DNA from: an uncultured Anaerobutyricum sp.
GTDB taxonomy: Bacteria; Bacillota; Clostridia; Lachnospirales; Lachnospiraceae
NCBI RefSeq assembly: GCF_934307085.1
Contig: NZ_CAKRCF010000010.1
Span: 1 to 64,000 of the forward strand
Reading direction: 5' to 3'
Length of the DNA stretch: 64,000 bases
The translations under genes and the position numbers were made by a program. Position 1 is the stretch's first letter, and every line of letters starts with the position of its first letter. This document shows positions 35,860-42,693 of this stretch, one piece after another. The notes below the pieces were generated by a model, which saw only the letters and a program-made list of their open reading frames with translations, was not told where the DNA came from and made no database searches.

Positions 35860-36522
35860 CTAGAGATTATTAATGTTCTCGGACACTTCATCCCAATGCT
35901 GATTCATACTAATAACATAATCTGGCCCGTAGTTGGTTCTTTTGTATCCTGCGTAACAACTTGCTGTTGCCACAAGGCTATCCCAACTTTTGATAATATC
36001 ATCTTTTTCATGTGCCAGTTTGGCGGAAAAAGACAGCAGGGAAGCACGAGAACCTTCAAATTTTGTATCGTCTGCCATTTTGCCGGCATGGTCCGCAATA
36101 AGGCGGCGCATAGTAGGATTGTCGGAATATTTATCACTCATTCGGAATACATCTTCCGGGGTCATAATTCCCGAATTGAGTAAAGATAAGGCGTTATCGT
36201 CAACAAGTTCCGGTTTAACAGAATAATAAGATGCGGCCGCTTCGTTGAATTCCTCAGTAATTTTTGATACGGTATTTTCGTAATCGTCCCAGATGTTTCT
36301 TGAAGCGTTCTTAAAAATATTTTCAGCATAAAGATAATTTGCTTTAGTTGATGCTATTCGGGCTGCTCGTTCACCTGAAAAAACCTCTGGTCTGTCAGAA
36401 GTGGACGCTTTGTCATAAGCTTCTTTTGCCTCTGTTAATTCGGCGAATGCTTCTAAATAGTTGGCTCTGGCTCTTTTAAATGCTTTGTCTAATTTGATTG
36501 CATTTTCTTTGTATGGATTCAT
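35860..36522 (-). CDS. Unknown phage-island protein, largely helical
   Basis: I do not recognise a family for this 220-residue protein. It is helical throughout, with a probable coiled coil over residues 10-95 (alternating Ala, Lys, Glu), and a second part containing SLLNSGIMTPEDVFRMSDKY and PTMRRLIADHAGKMAD. There is no signal peptide or membrane segment. It is the last gene of the leftward operon, next to the left end, where satellites often carry helper-interference or cargo genes. AGGAG precedes the ATG. Real coding is supported by length, ribosome binding site and operon position. Confidence 0.6.
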   Translation of the reverse strand: MNPYKENAIKLDKAFKRARANYLEAFAELTEAKEAYDKASTSDRPEVFSGERAARIASTKANYLYAENIFKNASRNIWDDYENTVSKITEEFNEAAASYYSVKPELVDDNALSLLNSGIMTPEDVFRMSDKYSDNPTMRRLIADHAGKMADDTKFEGSRASLLSFSAKLAHEKDDIIKSWDSLVATASCYAGYKRTNYGPDYVISMNQHWDEVSENINNL

Positions 36523-36618
36523 TTTTTACTCCTTTTCTGTATTATATGTTTTTTTGGGACTCGGGTATAAAGTTACAGTGTATATTTTTTCTACCACCCC
36601 CTTTAAGTGAAAACGCCT

Positions 36619-36990
36619 TTATAATCTTGTTACGCCTTTACCTGCCAAAGCACGAATATGAACTAATACAATTCTCTGGCGTCTTTCGTCTAAAGAATCA
36701 AACAGTTGCATGATTTCTTCTTTTTGTCTTACCTTTGCGGTATCTTCCTGTGGTAACTTGTTTACTGTGTTCGACATGATAATTTCTTTCTTGTAACCTG
36801 TGTTACAATTCTCTTTGTAAACGCATCCACGTTGTAAGCCTAAGTAGTATGATGTTGTAACCAAATCTAATTTGTCCCGGCTATAGTCCCGTATAGCGTT
36901 GGTTTCTGGTATGGTGAGGTCATATTCTTCATTGGCTAAAGCAAGTTCTAAGCCTTTTCGGGACAGTTCAATTATTTGTTCTGTGTTCAT
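36619..36990 (-). CDS. Unknown small island protein
   Basis: This 123-residue protein has no recognised domain. The N-terminal part (1-65) has one CxxxxxC pair (GCVYKENC), and the C-terminal part (70-123, from MSNTVNKLPQEDTAK) is basic and helical with DERRQRIVLVHIRALAGKG. An internal ATG at the second part could give a 52-residue product, but GGAG-type spacing favours the full-length start. It lies between the AntA and last island genes. Confidence 0.55.
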   Translation of the reverse strand: MNTEQIIELSRKGLELALANEEYDLTIPETNAIRDYSRDKLDLVTTSYYLGLQRGCVYKENCNTGYKKEIIMSNTVNKLPQEDTAKVRQKEEIMQLFDSLDERRQRIVLVHIRALAGKGVTRL

Positions 36991-37050
36991 GTTTTTATGT
37001 TCTCCTTTCTTGGTAAATGGTGGGGTGTTCCGTATGGGGTTATTGTTAGT

Positions 37051-37470
37051 CTAAAGTGCATAATATGCACTTCCGAAAATTACGGTGGGGTATTCCGTAT
37101 GAGGTCTCATTTCAGTGACTCCCCTTATCTTTAAAACTCTAGCAAAAACCTGTTCCGGCGTGTTCCATGCTTTCTCAAGGTCGAGAAAATATTGTCTGTA
37201 TAATCTGCCTTTTTCGGAACGCTGAATCATGCAAATCTGTTTTGCCATGTCAACTGAAATTTGATAGTCTATGATTTCCCGTTCAGCACCATTGTTTACA
37301 AGTGTGGAACTTTTCACGCTTGTAAAATCATTACCCTCGTTGAAGCCATAAGCTGACATTCTCTCGAACCACCTTGAAAATCTATCCGTAATTCCCAAGC
37401 CAGTATGCAAATCTCTTGCAGAAACAGTTGGCTGCTCCGCATCATAGTTGACAGGAATTAAATTTTCCAT
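37051..37470 (-). CDS. AntA-type antirepressor, apparently truncated
   Basis: Residues 1-115 match the AntA/AntB antirepressor domain closely: LIPVNYDAEQPTVSARDLH, RFSRWFERMSAYGFNEGNDF and VDMAKQICMIQRSEKGRLYR. Phage AntA proteins normally continue for another 100 or more residues with a KilAC or Ant C-terminal domain. Here the family match stops near ARVLKIRG and a short unrelated tail of about 22 residues ends the protein. A partial direct repeat (37018-37040 and 37083-37105) lies at the break, so a deletion is likely. Confidence 0.8.
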   Translation of the reverse strand: MENLIPVNYDAEQPTVSARDLHTGLGITDRFSRWFERMSAYGFNEGNDFTSVKSSTLVNNGAEREIIDYQISVDMAKQICMIQRSEKGRLYRQYFLDLEKAWNTPEQVFARVLKIRGVTEMRPHTEYPTVIFGSAYYAL

Positions 37471-37514
37471 CTAGTCACCATTGCAACCGTACTTGATGTA
37501 CACTTGTTAAAATT

Positions 37515-37718
37515 TTAGGATAAAAAAATATCAATTTTTTCTTTTCCTGTCATTCCAAGAAAATCCCCTAAATTGTTAGCTTCTTCAATGCCAAACATTG
37601 ATGAACCATGCATTTTTTTAGTAAATGTCTGCGGACTAACATGGATTACAGCCGCACATTTTTTATAGGTTTGTCCCTTTTCTGCAATCATTTCTTTTAA
37701 TCTGGTAAGTTTTATCAT
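37515..37718 (-). CDS. Small Cro/XRE-type DNA-binding protein
   Basis: This 67-residue protein reads as a phage-type helix-turn-helix: LKEMIAEKGQTYKKCAAVIHVSPQTFTKKMHGSSMF over residues 8-43, with recognition helix around VSPQTFTKKM. It has an AAGGAGTG site and overlaps the end of the BRO gene by 56 bp in another frame. It is likely a second regulator of the leftward operon, or an activator paired with the antirepressors. Confidence 0.7.
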   Translation of the reverse strand: MIKLTRLKEMIAEKGQTYKKCAAVIHVSPQTFTKKMHGSSMFGIEEANNLGDFLGMTGKEKIDIFLS

Positions 37719-38166
37719 AACACTCCTTTTCGTCTATATCTGACGATGTTAGATTCTCTGAAAGCATTTTTATCTGCTCCTTTATGTTTGGTTTAGGGTA
37801 ACAGCCATATTTTCTGATAGTTGGTAAGACATCATCAAATACCCAATCTTTGAAACGTTCTAATTTTTCAATTCTGGAATTTATCCGGGCATCGTTTTGT
37901 GTCACACCCCTAGCACGTTGGGGTTCCATTGCGAACAAGAGAGAATAGAATCCGGATTCGTTAACTATAGTCATTTGCTGTTTGCCGCCTTTAGTTTGAA
38001 TTGGTGCAGTTCTTTTGTCGTCATCGGGTACTCTGGCAAGGCTCCGGCGATAGTGAGTATCACCGAACGCAGTGCAAACATCTTTACCAACAAACCAGGA
38101 TTCTTCATCAATGAGGATTGTTCTCATGGTCCCAAACTCTTTATTAATACAGGTTAAATAGTCCAT
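37663..38166 (-). CDS. BRO-N domain antirepressor-like protein
   Basis: Residues 5-105 are a BRO N-terminal domain: CINKEFGTMRTILIDEESWFVGKDVC, SLARVPDDDKRTAPIQTKGGKQQMTIVNESGFYSLLF (in pieces) and IEKLERFKDWVFDDVLPTIRKYG. Such proteins are phage antirepressors or DNA-binding regulators. I choose the ATG giving MDYLTCINKEFG. The TTG 30 bases upstream lies inside a repeat shared with the end of the previous small gene. The C-terminus of about 50 residues is short and lacks an ANT domain. Confidence 0.78.
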   Translation of the reverse strand: MDYLTCINKEFGTMRTILIDEESWFVGKDVCTAFGDTHYRRSLARVPDDDKRTAPIQTKGGKQQMTIVNESGFYSLLFAMEPQRARGVTQNDARINSRIEKLERFKDWVFDDVLPTIRKYGCYPKPNIKEQIKMLSENLTSSDIDEKECYDKTYQIKRNDCRKGTNL

Positions 38167-38268
38167 GCTGTTAGTGGTACACCCCTTTCTATACAATCAA
38201 TTTTAAATACCATGCGTGGCGGTCAATATCTCGACTACCATTTCGGTACCTGTCAAAATTGGTATGCT

Positions 38269-38412
38269 CTATACAACTGATTTCAAATACCATGTATTGA
38301 TATACAGATACATCCGGGCGACTTCTTCATCTGGCAGGAGTGCCAGTAAGTTCGCTAACTCTTTTATCATGGTTTCTTTGTCCTTTATCTTTGTCATTTG
38401 TTTCAAGTTCAT
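38269..38412 (-). CDS. 47-residue island protein
   Basis: A short reading frame with a good GAAGGTGAG ribosome binding site codes for a helical, charged protein with the core LANLLALLPDEEVARMYLYI. Its last eight codons and stop lie in a repeat of about 27 bp (38268-38294), imperfectly copied at 38188-38214 before the BRO gene. The rest of the 38167-38603 gap holds the 87-bp repeat and a hairpin. Confidence 0.5.
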   Translation of the reverse strand: MNLKQMTKIKDKETMIKELANLLALLPDEEVARMYLYINTWYLKSVV

Positions 38413-38433
38413 TGTTGCTCACCTTCGTTCTTT

Positions 38434-38520
38434 GCTTGATTTTCAGATTTTATAGCCTTAGAGGATAAATAACACCTTGAAGGGATTATATACTCCGTAA
38501 TTTGAGTTATTTATGCATCT
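38434..38520. repeat. 87-bp direct repeat, copy 1
   Basis: It matches 40143-40229 at 81 of 87 positions. It contains the inverted repeat ATAAATAAC/GTTATTTAT. A leftward hairpin (CTTGCC...GGCAAG, about 38556-38602) lies beside this copy. Confidence 0.85.
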
Positions 38521-38603
38521 ACGAGAAATAGAATGCATTTTGTGAGGTAGCCTCTTGCCCTACAGTTCGTAAATGATATAGAACTCTAAGGCAAGTGTAT
38601 GTT

Positions 38604-38780
38604 TTACTGGTAATTCTCTGTCAGTAATACAAAGGCATTTAGAGGGGCGTAGTTATGAGACCCCGATATAGGGTCATTGTGTGCGACTATATCGCCCCAA
38701 CTTAGGAAGACCCAAAGAATGAAAGCCGCTGACAGTGTTATAATTAAATTCTTTGTTACGGTAAATATTATGTTTTTCAT
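38604..38780 (-). CDS. Small single-span membrane protein
   Basis: This 58-residue protein starts at the ATG after AGAGGAAACC and begins MKNIIFTVTKNL. One hydrophobic segment (about 8-27, ending VFLSWGDIV) is followed by a short polar tail with SHNYAPLNAFVLL. It has no recognised family. It could be a holin-like or superinfection-exclusion peptide, but nothing in the sequence decides this. Confidence 0.5.
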   Translation of the reverse strand: MKNIIFTVTKNLIITLSAAFILWVFLSWGDIVAHNDPISGSHNYAPLNAFVLLTENYQ

Positions 38781-38897
38781 GGTTTCCTCTTTTCTTTCTA
38801 CAGAAACCATGATAAATTATATGTGTGTGTTAATTTATACGGTTTCGTGTAGATGCTTTCCCCGTCCAGAAGTGGCTGCTTCTGTATGGGGATTTTT

Positions 38898-39797
38898 TTA
38901 GTTATCGAAGGCTCCGTCTTTGATTTCTTTTGAATGTTCTAAAATCCAACCAAAATCAACAGGGGATTCTTCGTCATGTATTCTTGCTTTCAAGGTGCTA
39001 CTTTGTTCTGCTTTTTGAAAAATAGTAGAGTAGTCGGCTTTTGAATATCTATCAAACATTAAGCTGTTTGATAATGCTGTAGAATATTGAGTGATGTCAT
39101 TGACTGTGGGGTATGTAGTACATATGCCATTGAATAAGCCTGCAATGTCATCGGCTGTCAGTTGTTGAGATTGTGGATAACTAGGAGAGGAGCATTGTGG
39201 ACAACTTGTCTCGTTTGGTTCCTTCCTCTCTCTTTCCTTCTTTCCCCCATACCCCCTATTATCTATACTCTCTCTATCTTCTACTTTCTCTATACTATCT
39301 CTATACTTACCTAACTCTATACTACTCTTATCTATACTATCCTTATCTATACTATACTTACCTATACTAACCTGTTCCGACGTTTTGTCGGCAACTCGTT
39401 GACATTCTTCCGACATTTTGTCGGCATCTTGTTGACAAGGTTCTGACGAGTTATTAAAAATCAAGTATTTCCCTTGTTCATCAACAAGCAGTAGTCCCTT
39501 TTCATCAGTGAATATGGTTTTAGTTTTTCTACTTGGCTGTATCTTGTTTTGCATTTCCCAGTGAGTTACAACTACTACGCCGCTTTGAAAACTTATCAAG
39601 AATCCTTTGGCAATAAGCAATCTTAACGAGTCCTTGCTAAAGCCGGTCATTCTTCTAATAGTCTCTGGATTTCCTACAAATCCCTCATCGTCTGCATTTA
39701 AAACAAGATGCATATACAAAGCCTGTGAGTCTGCTGGCATTTCAAAAAATGGGTCTGATTCAACGACCGTTTTGTTTAACATTCGTCTATTTGCCAT
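38898..39797 (-). CDS. Phage replisome organiser (DnaD-like N-domain)
   Basis: Residues 1-95 match the phage replisome-organiser N-terminal domain, with MANRRMLNKTVVESDPFFEM, LYMHLVLNADDEGFVGNPE and SGVVVVTHWEMQNKIQPSR. These proteins bind the phage origin and recruit host helicase loading. A linker of about 40 residues repeats SIDK/SIEK units (about 143-178), and the C-terminal 100 residues carry a helical region ending VDFGWILEHSKEIKDGAF. It supports autonomous replication after excision. It starts one base inside the previous gene's stop. Confidence 0.82.
   Translation of the reverse strand: MANRRMLNKTVVESDPFFEMPADSQALYMHLVLNADDEGFVGNPETIRRMTGFSKDSLRLLIAKGFLISFQSGVVVVTHWEMQNKIQPSRKTKTIFTDEKGLLLVDEQGKYLIFNNSSEPCQQDADKMSEECQRVADKTSEQVSIGKYSIDKDSIDKSSIELGKYRDSIEKVEDRESIDNRGYGGKKERERKEPNETSCPQCSSPSYPQSQQLTADDIAGLFNGICTTYPTVNDITQYSTALSNSLMFDRYSKADYSTIFQKAEQSSTLKARIHDEESPVDFGWILEHSKEIKDGAFDN
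39236..39385. repeat. Tandem CTATACT repeats inside rep gene, candidate origin
   Basis: At least eight spaced copies of a TCTATACT-like word, separated by short variable AT-rich pieces, form the linker region of the replication gene. Many phage origins lie within the initiator gene as direct repeats. The DNA repeat also explains the SIDK protein repeat. Confidence 0.6.
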
Positions 39798-39991
39798 TAT
39801 TCGTTATTATCCTTCCTTCCGCTGTACATTCTTTCGTGAAAATAAGTTTTGTTCACTTTGCCTTGAAAAATCAAGAACCCTTTGGCTGCCAGCTCACTAT
39901 TAAGTTCCCTGATAACAGAATATGCTTTTGACTGTTTGCAGCCGCATATTGCCATAATGTCATTCACATCATAAAAAGTGTTATTCCCCAT
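39797..39991 (-). CDS. Small helix-turn-helix protein, excisionase-like
   Basis: This 64-residue protein begins MGNNTFYDVNDIMAICGCKQ and continues SKAYSVIRELNSELAAKG, a MerR/excisionase-style helix-turn-helix (about 8-35). The position next to the replication gene fits a phage Xis or a small replication regulator. Its start overlaps the previous small gene by 11 bp and its stop overlaps the rep start by one base, so all three are translationally coupled. Confidence 0.65.
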   Translation of the reverse strand: MGNNTFYDVNDIMAICGCKQSKAYSVIRELNSELAAKGFLIFQGKVNKTYFHERMYSGRKDNNE

Positions 39992-40130
39992 TGTGCTTCA
40001 TCTCCTTTCTGGCGTCTTCAATCATCTGCATGAGTTCATTATGCTGCTTCATTAATTCCTCATGACGTTTTTTCTCTTGTTCAAGTAAATCATGAAGAAA
40101 TTCTTCTAAGCTTTTGTCTTCTTCTGCCAT
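39981..40130 (-). CDS. 49-residue coiled-coil island protein
   Basis: A short frame with an AAAGGAG site encodes an almost wholly helical charged peptide (LEEFLHDLLEQEKKRHEELM) with heptad leucine and methionine spacing. It overlaps the next gene by 11 bp. Function unknown; an oligomerising adaptor is plausible. Confidence 0.6.
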   Translation of the reverse strand: MAEEDKSLEEFLHDLLEQEKKRHEELMKQHNELMQMIEDARKEMKHNGE

Positions 40131-40142
40131 ATTGCTCCTTTC

Positions 40143-40229
40143 GCTTGATTTTCGCATTTTACAGTTTTAGAGGATAAATAACACCTTGAAGGGGTTATAT
40201 ACTCCGTAATTTGAGTTATTTATGCATCT
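40143..40229. repeat. 87-bp direct repeat, copy 2
   Basis: Same length as 38434-38520 with six mismatches. It covers the last codons and stop of the 93-residue gene at 40216, which may mean that copy 1 is a leftover of a duplicated gene end. Confidence 0.85.
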
Positions 40230-40497
40230 GTGAAAGCTGAAAGCCAACAGGAGCACTAGGTTTCTTGTTACCTTTACGGAAAGAAATACAATCTTTGGGG
40301 CAGGTATAAGTTTTACCAATAATTTCTCCTGTGTCTTGCAAGCTGTGAGTTTCTTTCAGTTTCCATTTTCCTTCTGGTAAAGCAATTAATTTATCTAATT
40401 TTGTCATGGTTGTGCTGTCAGAAGTATAAATAACTGCCATGTCACTGTTTCTTGTGAAAATTATATTAGTTTCTTGTTCGTGGACTGGTAAAGCCAC
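40216..40497 (-). CDS. Conserved-looking 93-residue phage protein
   Basis: I place the start at a GTG (protein MALPVHEQETN) because an AAAGGAG site lies 7 bases before it. An upstream ATG would include sequence that is repeated near int. Two parts are visible: IIFTRNSDMAVIYTSDSTTMTKLDKL and IGKTYTCPKDCISFRKG. This resembles small early proteins in Gram-positive phages, but I cannot name a family or function. It is the second gene of the leftward operon after the Cro-like gene. Confidence 0.6.
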   Translation of the reverse strand: MALPVHEQETNIIFTRNSDMAVIYTSDSTTMTKLDKLIALPEGKWKLKETHSLQDTGEIIGKTYTCPKDCISFRKGNKKPSAPVGFQLSQMHK

Positions 40498-40605
40498 ACT
40501 ATCACTCCTTTCATCCGATACCGCCGCCCGGCTGGTGTTATTAGTTATCGGTGTCAATAAGGTAGGTTTCTCCTAATTCTGGGAAAAACTCATTTCCCTG
40601 TGTTA

Positions 40606-40803
40606 TTAGTTATCGGTGTCGATAAGGTCTAGGACATCAACTCCAAGAACTTTAGCAAGTCTTCCGGCTGTTTCTGGCTTAACGTTCTTACCTGTCATAG
40701 CGTTGGTAAGTGTTCCGGCTGGAAATCCTGCCGCCACAATCTCTTTCTGTCCCATACAGGCTCTCGCTTTAGCAAGTTCTAATTTCTTTCTGTTGATTCT
40801 CAT
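40606..40803 (-). CDS. Cro-like XRE helix-turn-helix protein
   Basis: This 65-residue DNA-binding protein has the XRE fold: KLELAKARACMGQKEIVAAG, then FPAGTLTNAMTG as recognition helix and KPETAGRLAKVLGVDVLDLI. I start at the ATG eight bases after AAAGGTGG. It is divergent from the double-HTH repressor across 150 bp that holds both promoters and operator-like repeats, as in cI/cro or SaPI stl/str switches. It should favour early leftward expression. Its last bases are repeated just downstream (40540-40563). Confidence 0.78.
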   Translation of the reverse strand: MRINRKKLELAKARACMGQKEIVAAGFPAGTLTNAMTGKNVKPETAGRLAKVLGVDVLDLIDTDN

Positions 40804-40844
40804 TTGTTTTACCACCTTTCAAAGTTGTATTTTCTACACTTTGA

Positions 40845-40930
40845 ATATTATCACCACTTTTTATGGTTGTCAATCATTTTTCACAACTTTTTTTGGTTGT
40901 ATTTGACGTTATTGCGTGGTAATATATAAT
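40845..40930. promoter_or_regulatory. Divergent promoters and operators of the lysogeny switch
   Basis: The leftward promoter reads TTGACA (40873-40868) and TAATAT (40850-40845), 17 bp apart. The rightward one reads TTGACG (40903-40908) and TATAAT (40925-40930), 16 bp apart. Two similar sites, 40852-40875 and 40882-40905, share ACTTTTT-x-TGGTTGT with ACNAC/GTTGT symmetry. The first covers the whole leftward promoter and the second touches the rightward -35. Confidence 0.72.
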
Positions 40931-40953
40931 CAAAAAGGAGTGCATAAAAATTT

Positions 40954-41973
40954 ATGAGTTTTTCAGATAGATTAAGACAAGCACGCAAAAGACAGGGGTT
41001 AACACAAGAAGAACTTGGTAAAAAAAGCGGACTTTCAACATATACCATTCAACGCTATGAATACGGGAAATTAAATCCAAAGAAAAATACAGTAGCCAAA
41101 CTTGCTACAGCTTTAAATCTTGGATATGATTACACAAAAAGCGGTGAGCCATATTTTTACACTTTCGTTGATACCGTACCAAGTCCAGAATATGAAGATG
41201 CCGAAGATTTTAACCAAGAACAGTACCGAAATGCAATAGAAAAAGCATTAGAAGATGTAACTTTGTCAACGATAGGAGAAAAAATAAAATGGTTACGAAA
41301 GAATAAAAAAATCAGTCAGAGAGAACTTGCTCAAAAAACCGGACTTTCCATTGGTTCCATACAGGGATTCGAGCAAGGGCGATATAATCCGAAATTAGAG
41401 ACAGTTTTAAAAATAGCGGATGCGTTGGAGATTAGTATAAATGTTTTTTATGAGAATTTATCTAAAGATGAATACCAAAATATTTTAGAGACAAAAGCCA
41501 GGAAAGCAGATATAGACAATTTCAACAGCGTTGTAAATATTTTAAGTAACCTTAATGATAGTTATTCCTTGTATAACAAAGAAGAGGATTGCTATATTTT
41601 TGGAACAGGTGATAATGCTTTTGTATTAAAGTCGAAATCAGTTCGAGCATTACAAAAAGCAATAGAAAGTTTTATTCCATGTATTACAGAACAACTAAAA
41701 GATATGGAGCCTGTACCGAAAATATTAGAAAGTATGTTTGGTAATGAAGAAAACTGTATTAGAGCATTTTCAAAAGACGAACAACTTTTTGATAAATGTT
41801 GTAAGAATATATCATTGCTATTATGTATGGACTATGGTGTTGTTGGTGAGGAAATATCTGGTTATTTAGAACAATATTGTATAGAGAAAGATATAACTCG
41901 AAAAATTATAGCTGGACAAGGAGAAGAATGGATTATCAATCCACATGCTGGTGATAAAACTAAGACAAATTAA
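40954..41973 (+). CDS. Double-HTH XRE repressor (CI/Stl-like)
   Basis: This 339-residue protein has two separate XRE helix-turn-helix domains: residues 2-62 (LRQARKRQGLTQEELGKKSG) and 107-165 (IKWLRKNKKISQRELAQKTG). A C-terminal part of about 170 residues has no recognised protease motif, so RecA-driven self-cleavage is not evident. SaPI Stl repressors are inactivated by binding a helper-phage protein, and that mode is possible here. It faces rightward, away from the Cro-like gene, with an AAGGAG site. Confidence 0.82.
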   Translation: MSFSDRLRQARKRQGLTQEELGKKSGLSTYTIQRYEYGKLNPKKNTVAKLATALNLGYDYTKSGEPYFYTFVDTVPSPEYEDAEDFNQEQYRNAIEKALEDVTLSTIGEKIKWLRKNKKISQRELAQKTGLSIGSIQGFEQGRYNPKLETVLKIADALEISINVFYENLSKDEYQNILETKARKADIDNFNSVVNILSNLNDSYSLYNKEEDCYIFGTGDNAFVLKSKSVRALQKAIESFIPCITEQLKDMEPVPKILESMFGNEENCIRAFSKDEQLFDKCCKNISLLLCMDYGVVGEEISGYLEQYCIEKDITRKIIAGQGEEWIINPHAGDKTKTN

Positions 41974-42001
41974 AAAACTCATGAAAAAGGAGAGAAAAAG
42001 C

Positions 42002-42148
42002 ATGAACGAACCGCCAAGAAGCGAATATGTTGCAAGATTGCTTGCTACCCTCTTGGGTGCAGAACACGGTTGCGAATATGATGAGGTGTCCTACATCGAC
42101 AAAGAGGGCGTAGAGCATGAAGTAAAAAAGGAAGAGCCTTACCATTAA
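42002..42148 (+). CDS. 48-residue protein downstream of repressor
   Basis: A small frame with an AAAGGAGAG site, 28 bp after the repressor stop, encodes MNEPPRSEYVARLLATLLG and an acidic tail. No family is recognised. Co-transcription with the repressor suggests a role in the lysogenic state. Confidence 0.55.
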   Translation: MNEPPRSEYVARLLATLLGAEHGCEYDEVSYIDKEGVEHEVKKEEPYH

Positions 42149-42277
42149 TTTTGGTTTACTAAGGCATATTAATTTAAAGCTCGTAAAACCAAAAAAAGTG
42201 CAGAAAAATATAATATATTTAATTAGGCAGCCGGGGACGGCTTCACCTGTTCCGAGTCTTGCGGAAGGGGTGATATT

Positions 42278-42361
42278 ATGGTTACATACACAGACCTTTT
42301 TACATACACCATCATGCTATGTGCTGTAATCACGCTAGCTATTAATATACACAAAAAATAG
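42278..42361 (+). CDS. Holin-like type I toxin peptide
   Basis: This 27-residue peptide begins MVTYTDLFTYTIMLC and is mostly one membrane helix with a short basic end (HKK). It matches the small putative holin-like toxins of Firmicutes type I systems (TxpA/BsrG-like class). A GGAAGGGGTGAT ribosome binding site precedes it, and a -10 box TATAAT lies at 42209-42214. Arms before and after the gene (42228-42254 with 42416-42444) can pair, folding the message end to end. An antisense promoter points back from the right. Confidence 0.75.
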   Translation: MVTYTDLFTYTIMLCAVITLAINIHKK

Positions 42362-42450
42362 CCGTCCTGCTCCCTGCAAAGAAACGGACGACTACTTTTT
42401 AAACTAAATCTTTACCGGGACAGGTGCCGCACACCTTCCGGCTGTCTTGT
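42355..42450 (-). ncRNA. Predicted antisense antitoxin RNA
   Basis: On the minus strand TTGACT (42486-42481) and TATAAT (42463-42458) are 17 bp apart. They would start an RNA at about 42450 that runs leftward into the toxin 3' region. A hairpin with stem AGTCGTCC/GGACGGCT followed by six T's (to about 42355) would end it. This is the RatA/SR4-type layout. Confidence 0.68.
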
Positions 42451-42495
42451 TAAGTATATTATATTCTAAACACTTATATTAGTCAATAATAAAAA

Positions 42496-42521
42496 GCACT
42501 TCATTACCCCTAATGAAGTGC
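42496..42521 (-). terminator. Minus-strand hairpin terminator
   Basis: A perfect 11-12-bp stem (GCACTTCATTA with its complement) is followed by a T-run only on the minus strand. It shields the antisense promoter from upstream leftward transcription. To its right, 42541-42582, another imperfect hairpin (CTAGAAG/CTTCTAG) lies before int; the rest of 42522-42693 holds no gene. Confidence 0.75.
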
Positions 42522-42647
42522 CTGTCAAGTATGAGGGACGCTAGAAGTGACAAAGAAAGAAACTTTGATAGCTTCTAGGTGAGCCTGTTTTGAACGTAAT
42601 ATACAATATAAACTGACACATTGTCAATATGCAATATGTTTTTATCT

Positions 42648-42666
42648 ATCCGATACCGCCGCCCGG
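42648..42666. repeat. 19-bp GC-rich repeat before int
   Basis: It is identical to 40513-40531, which lies before the 93-residue gene on the other strand. The copy here ends 28 bp before the int start. Confidence 0.75.
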
Positions 42667-42693
42667 TCATCAAAGAATAGGAGTGATAACGAT

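Noticed and set aside
38167..38196. Upstream TTG start for the BRO-N gene
   Set aside because: These ten codons belong to a repeat shared with the end of the 47-residue gene, while the BRO family N-terminus begins at the ATG at 38166.
39236..39385. CRISPR-like tandem repeats
   Set aside because: Units are only about 8 bp with short AT-rich separators inside a coding frame, and there is no leader or cas gene.
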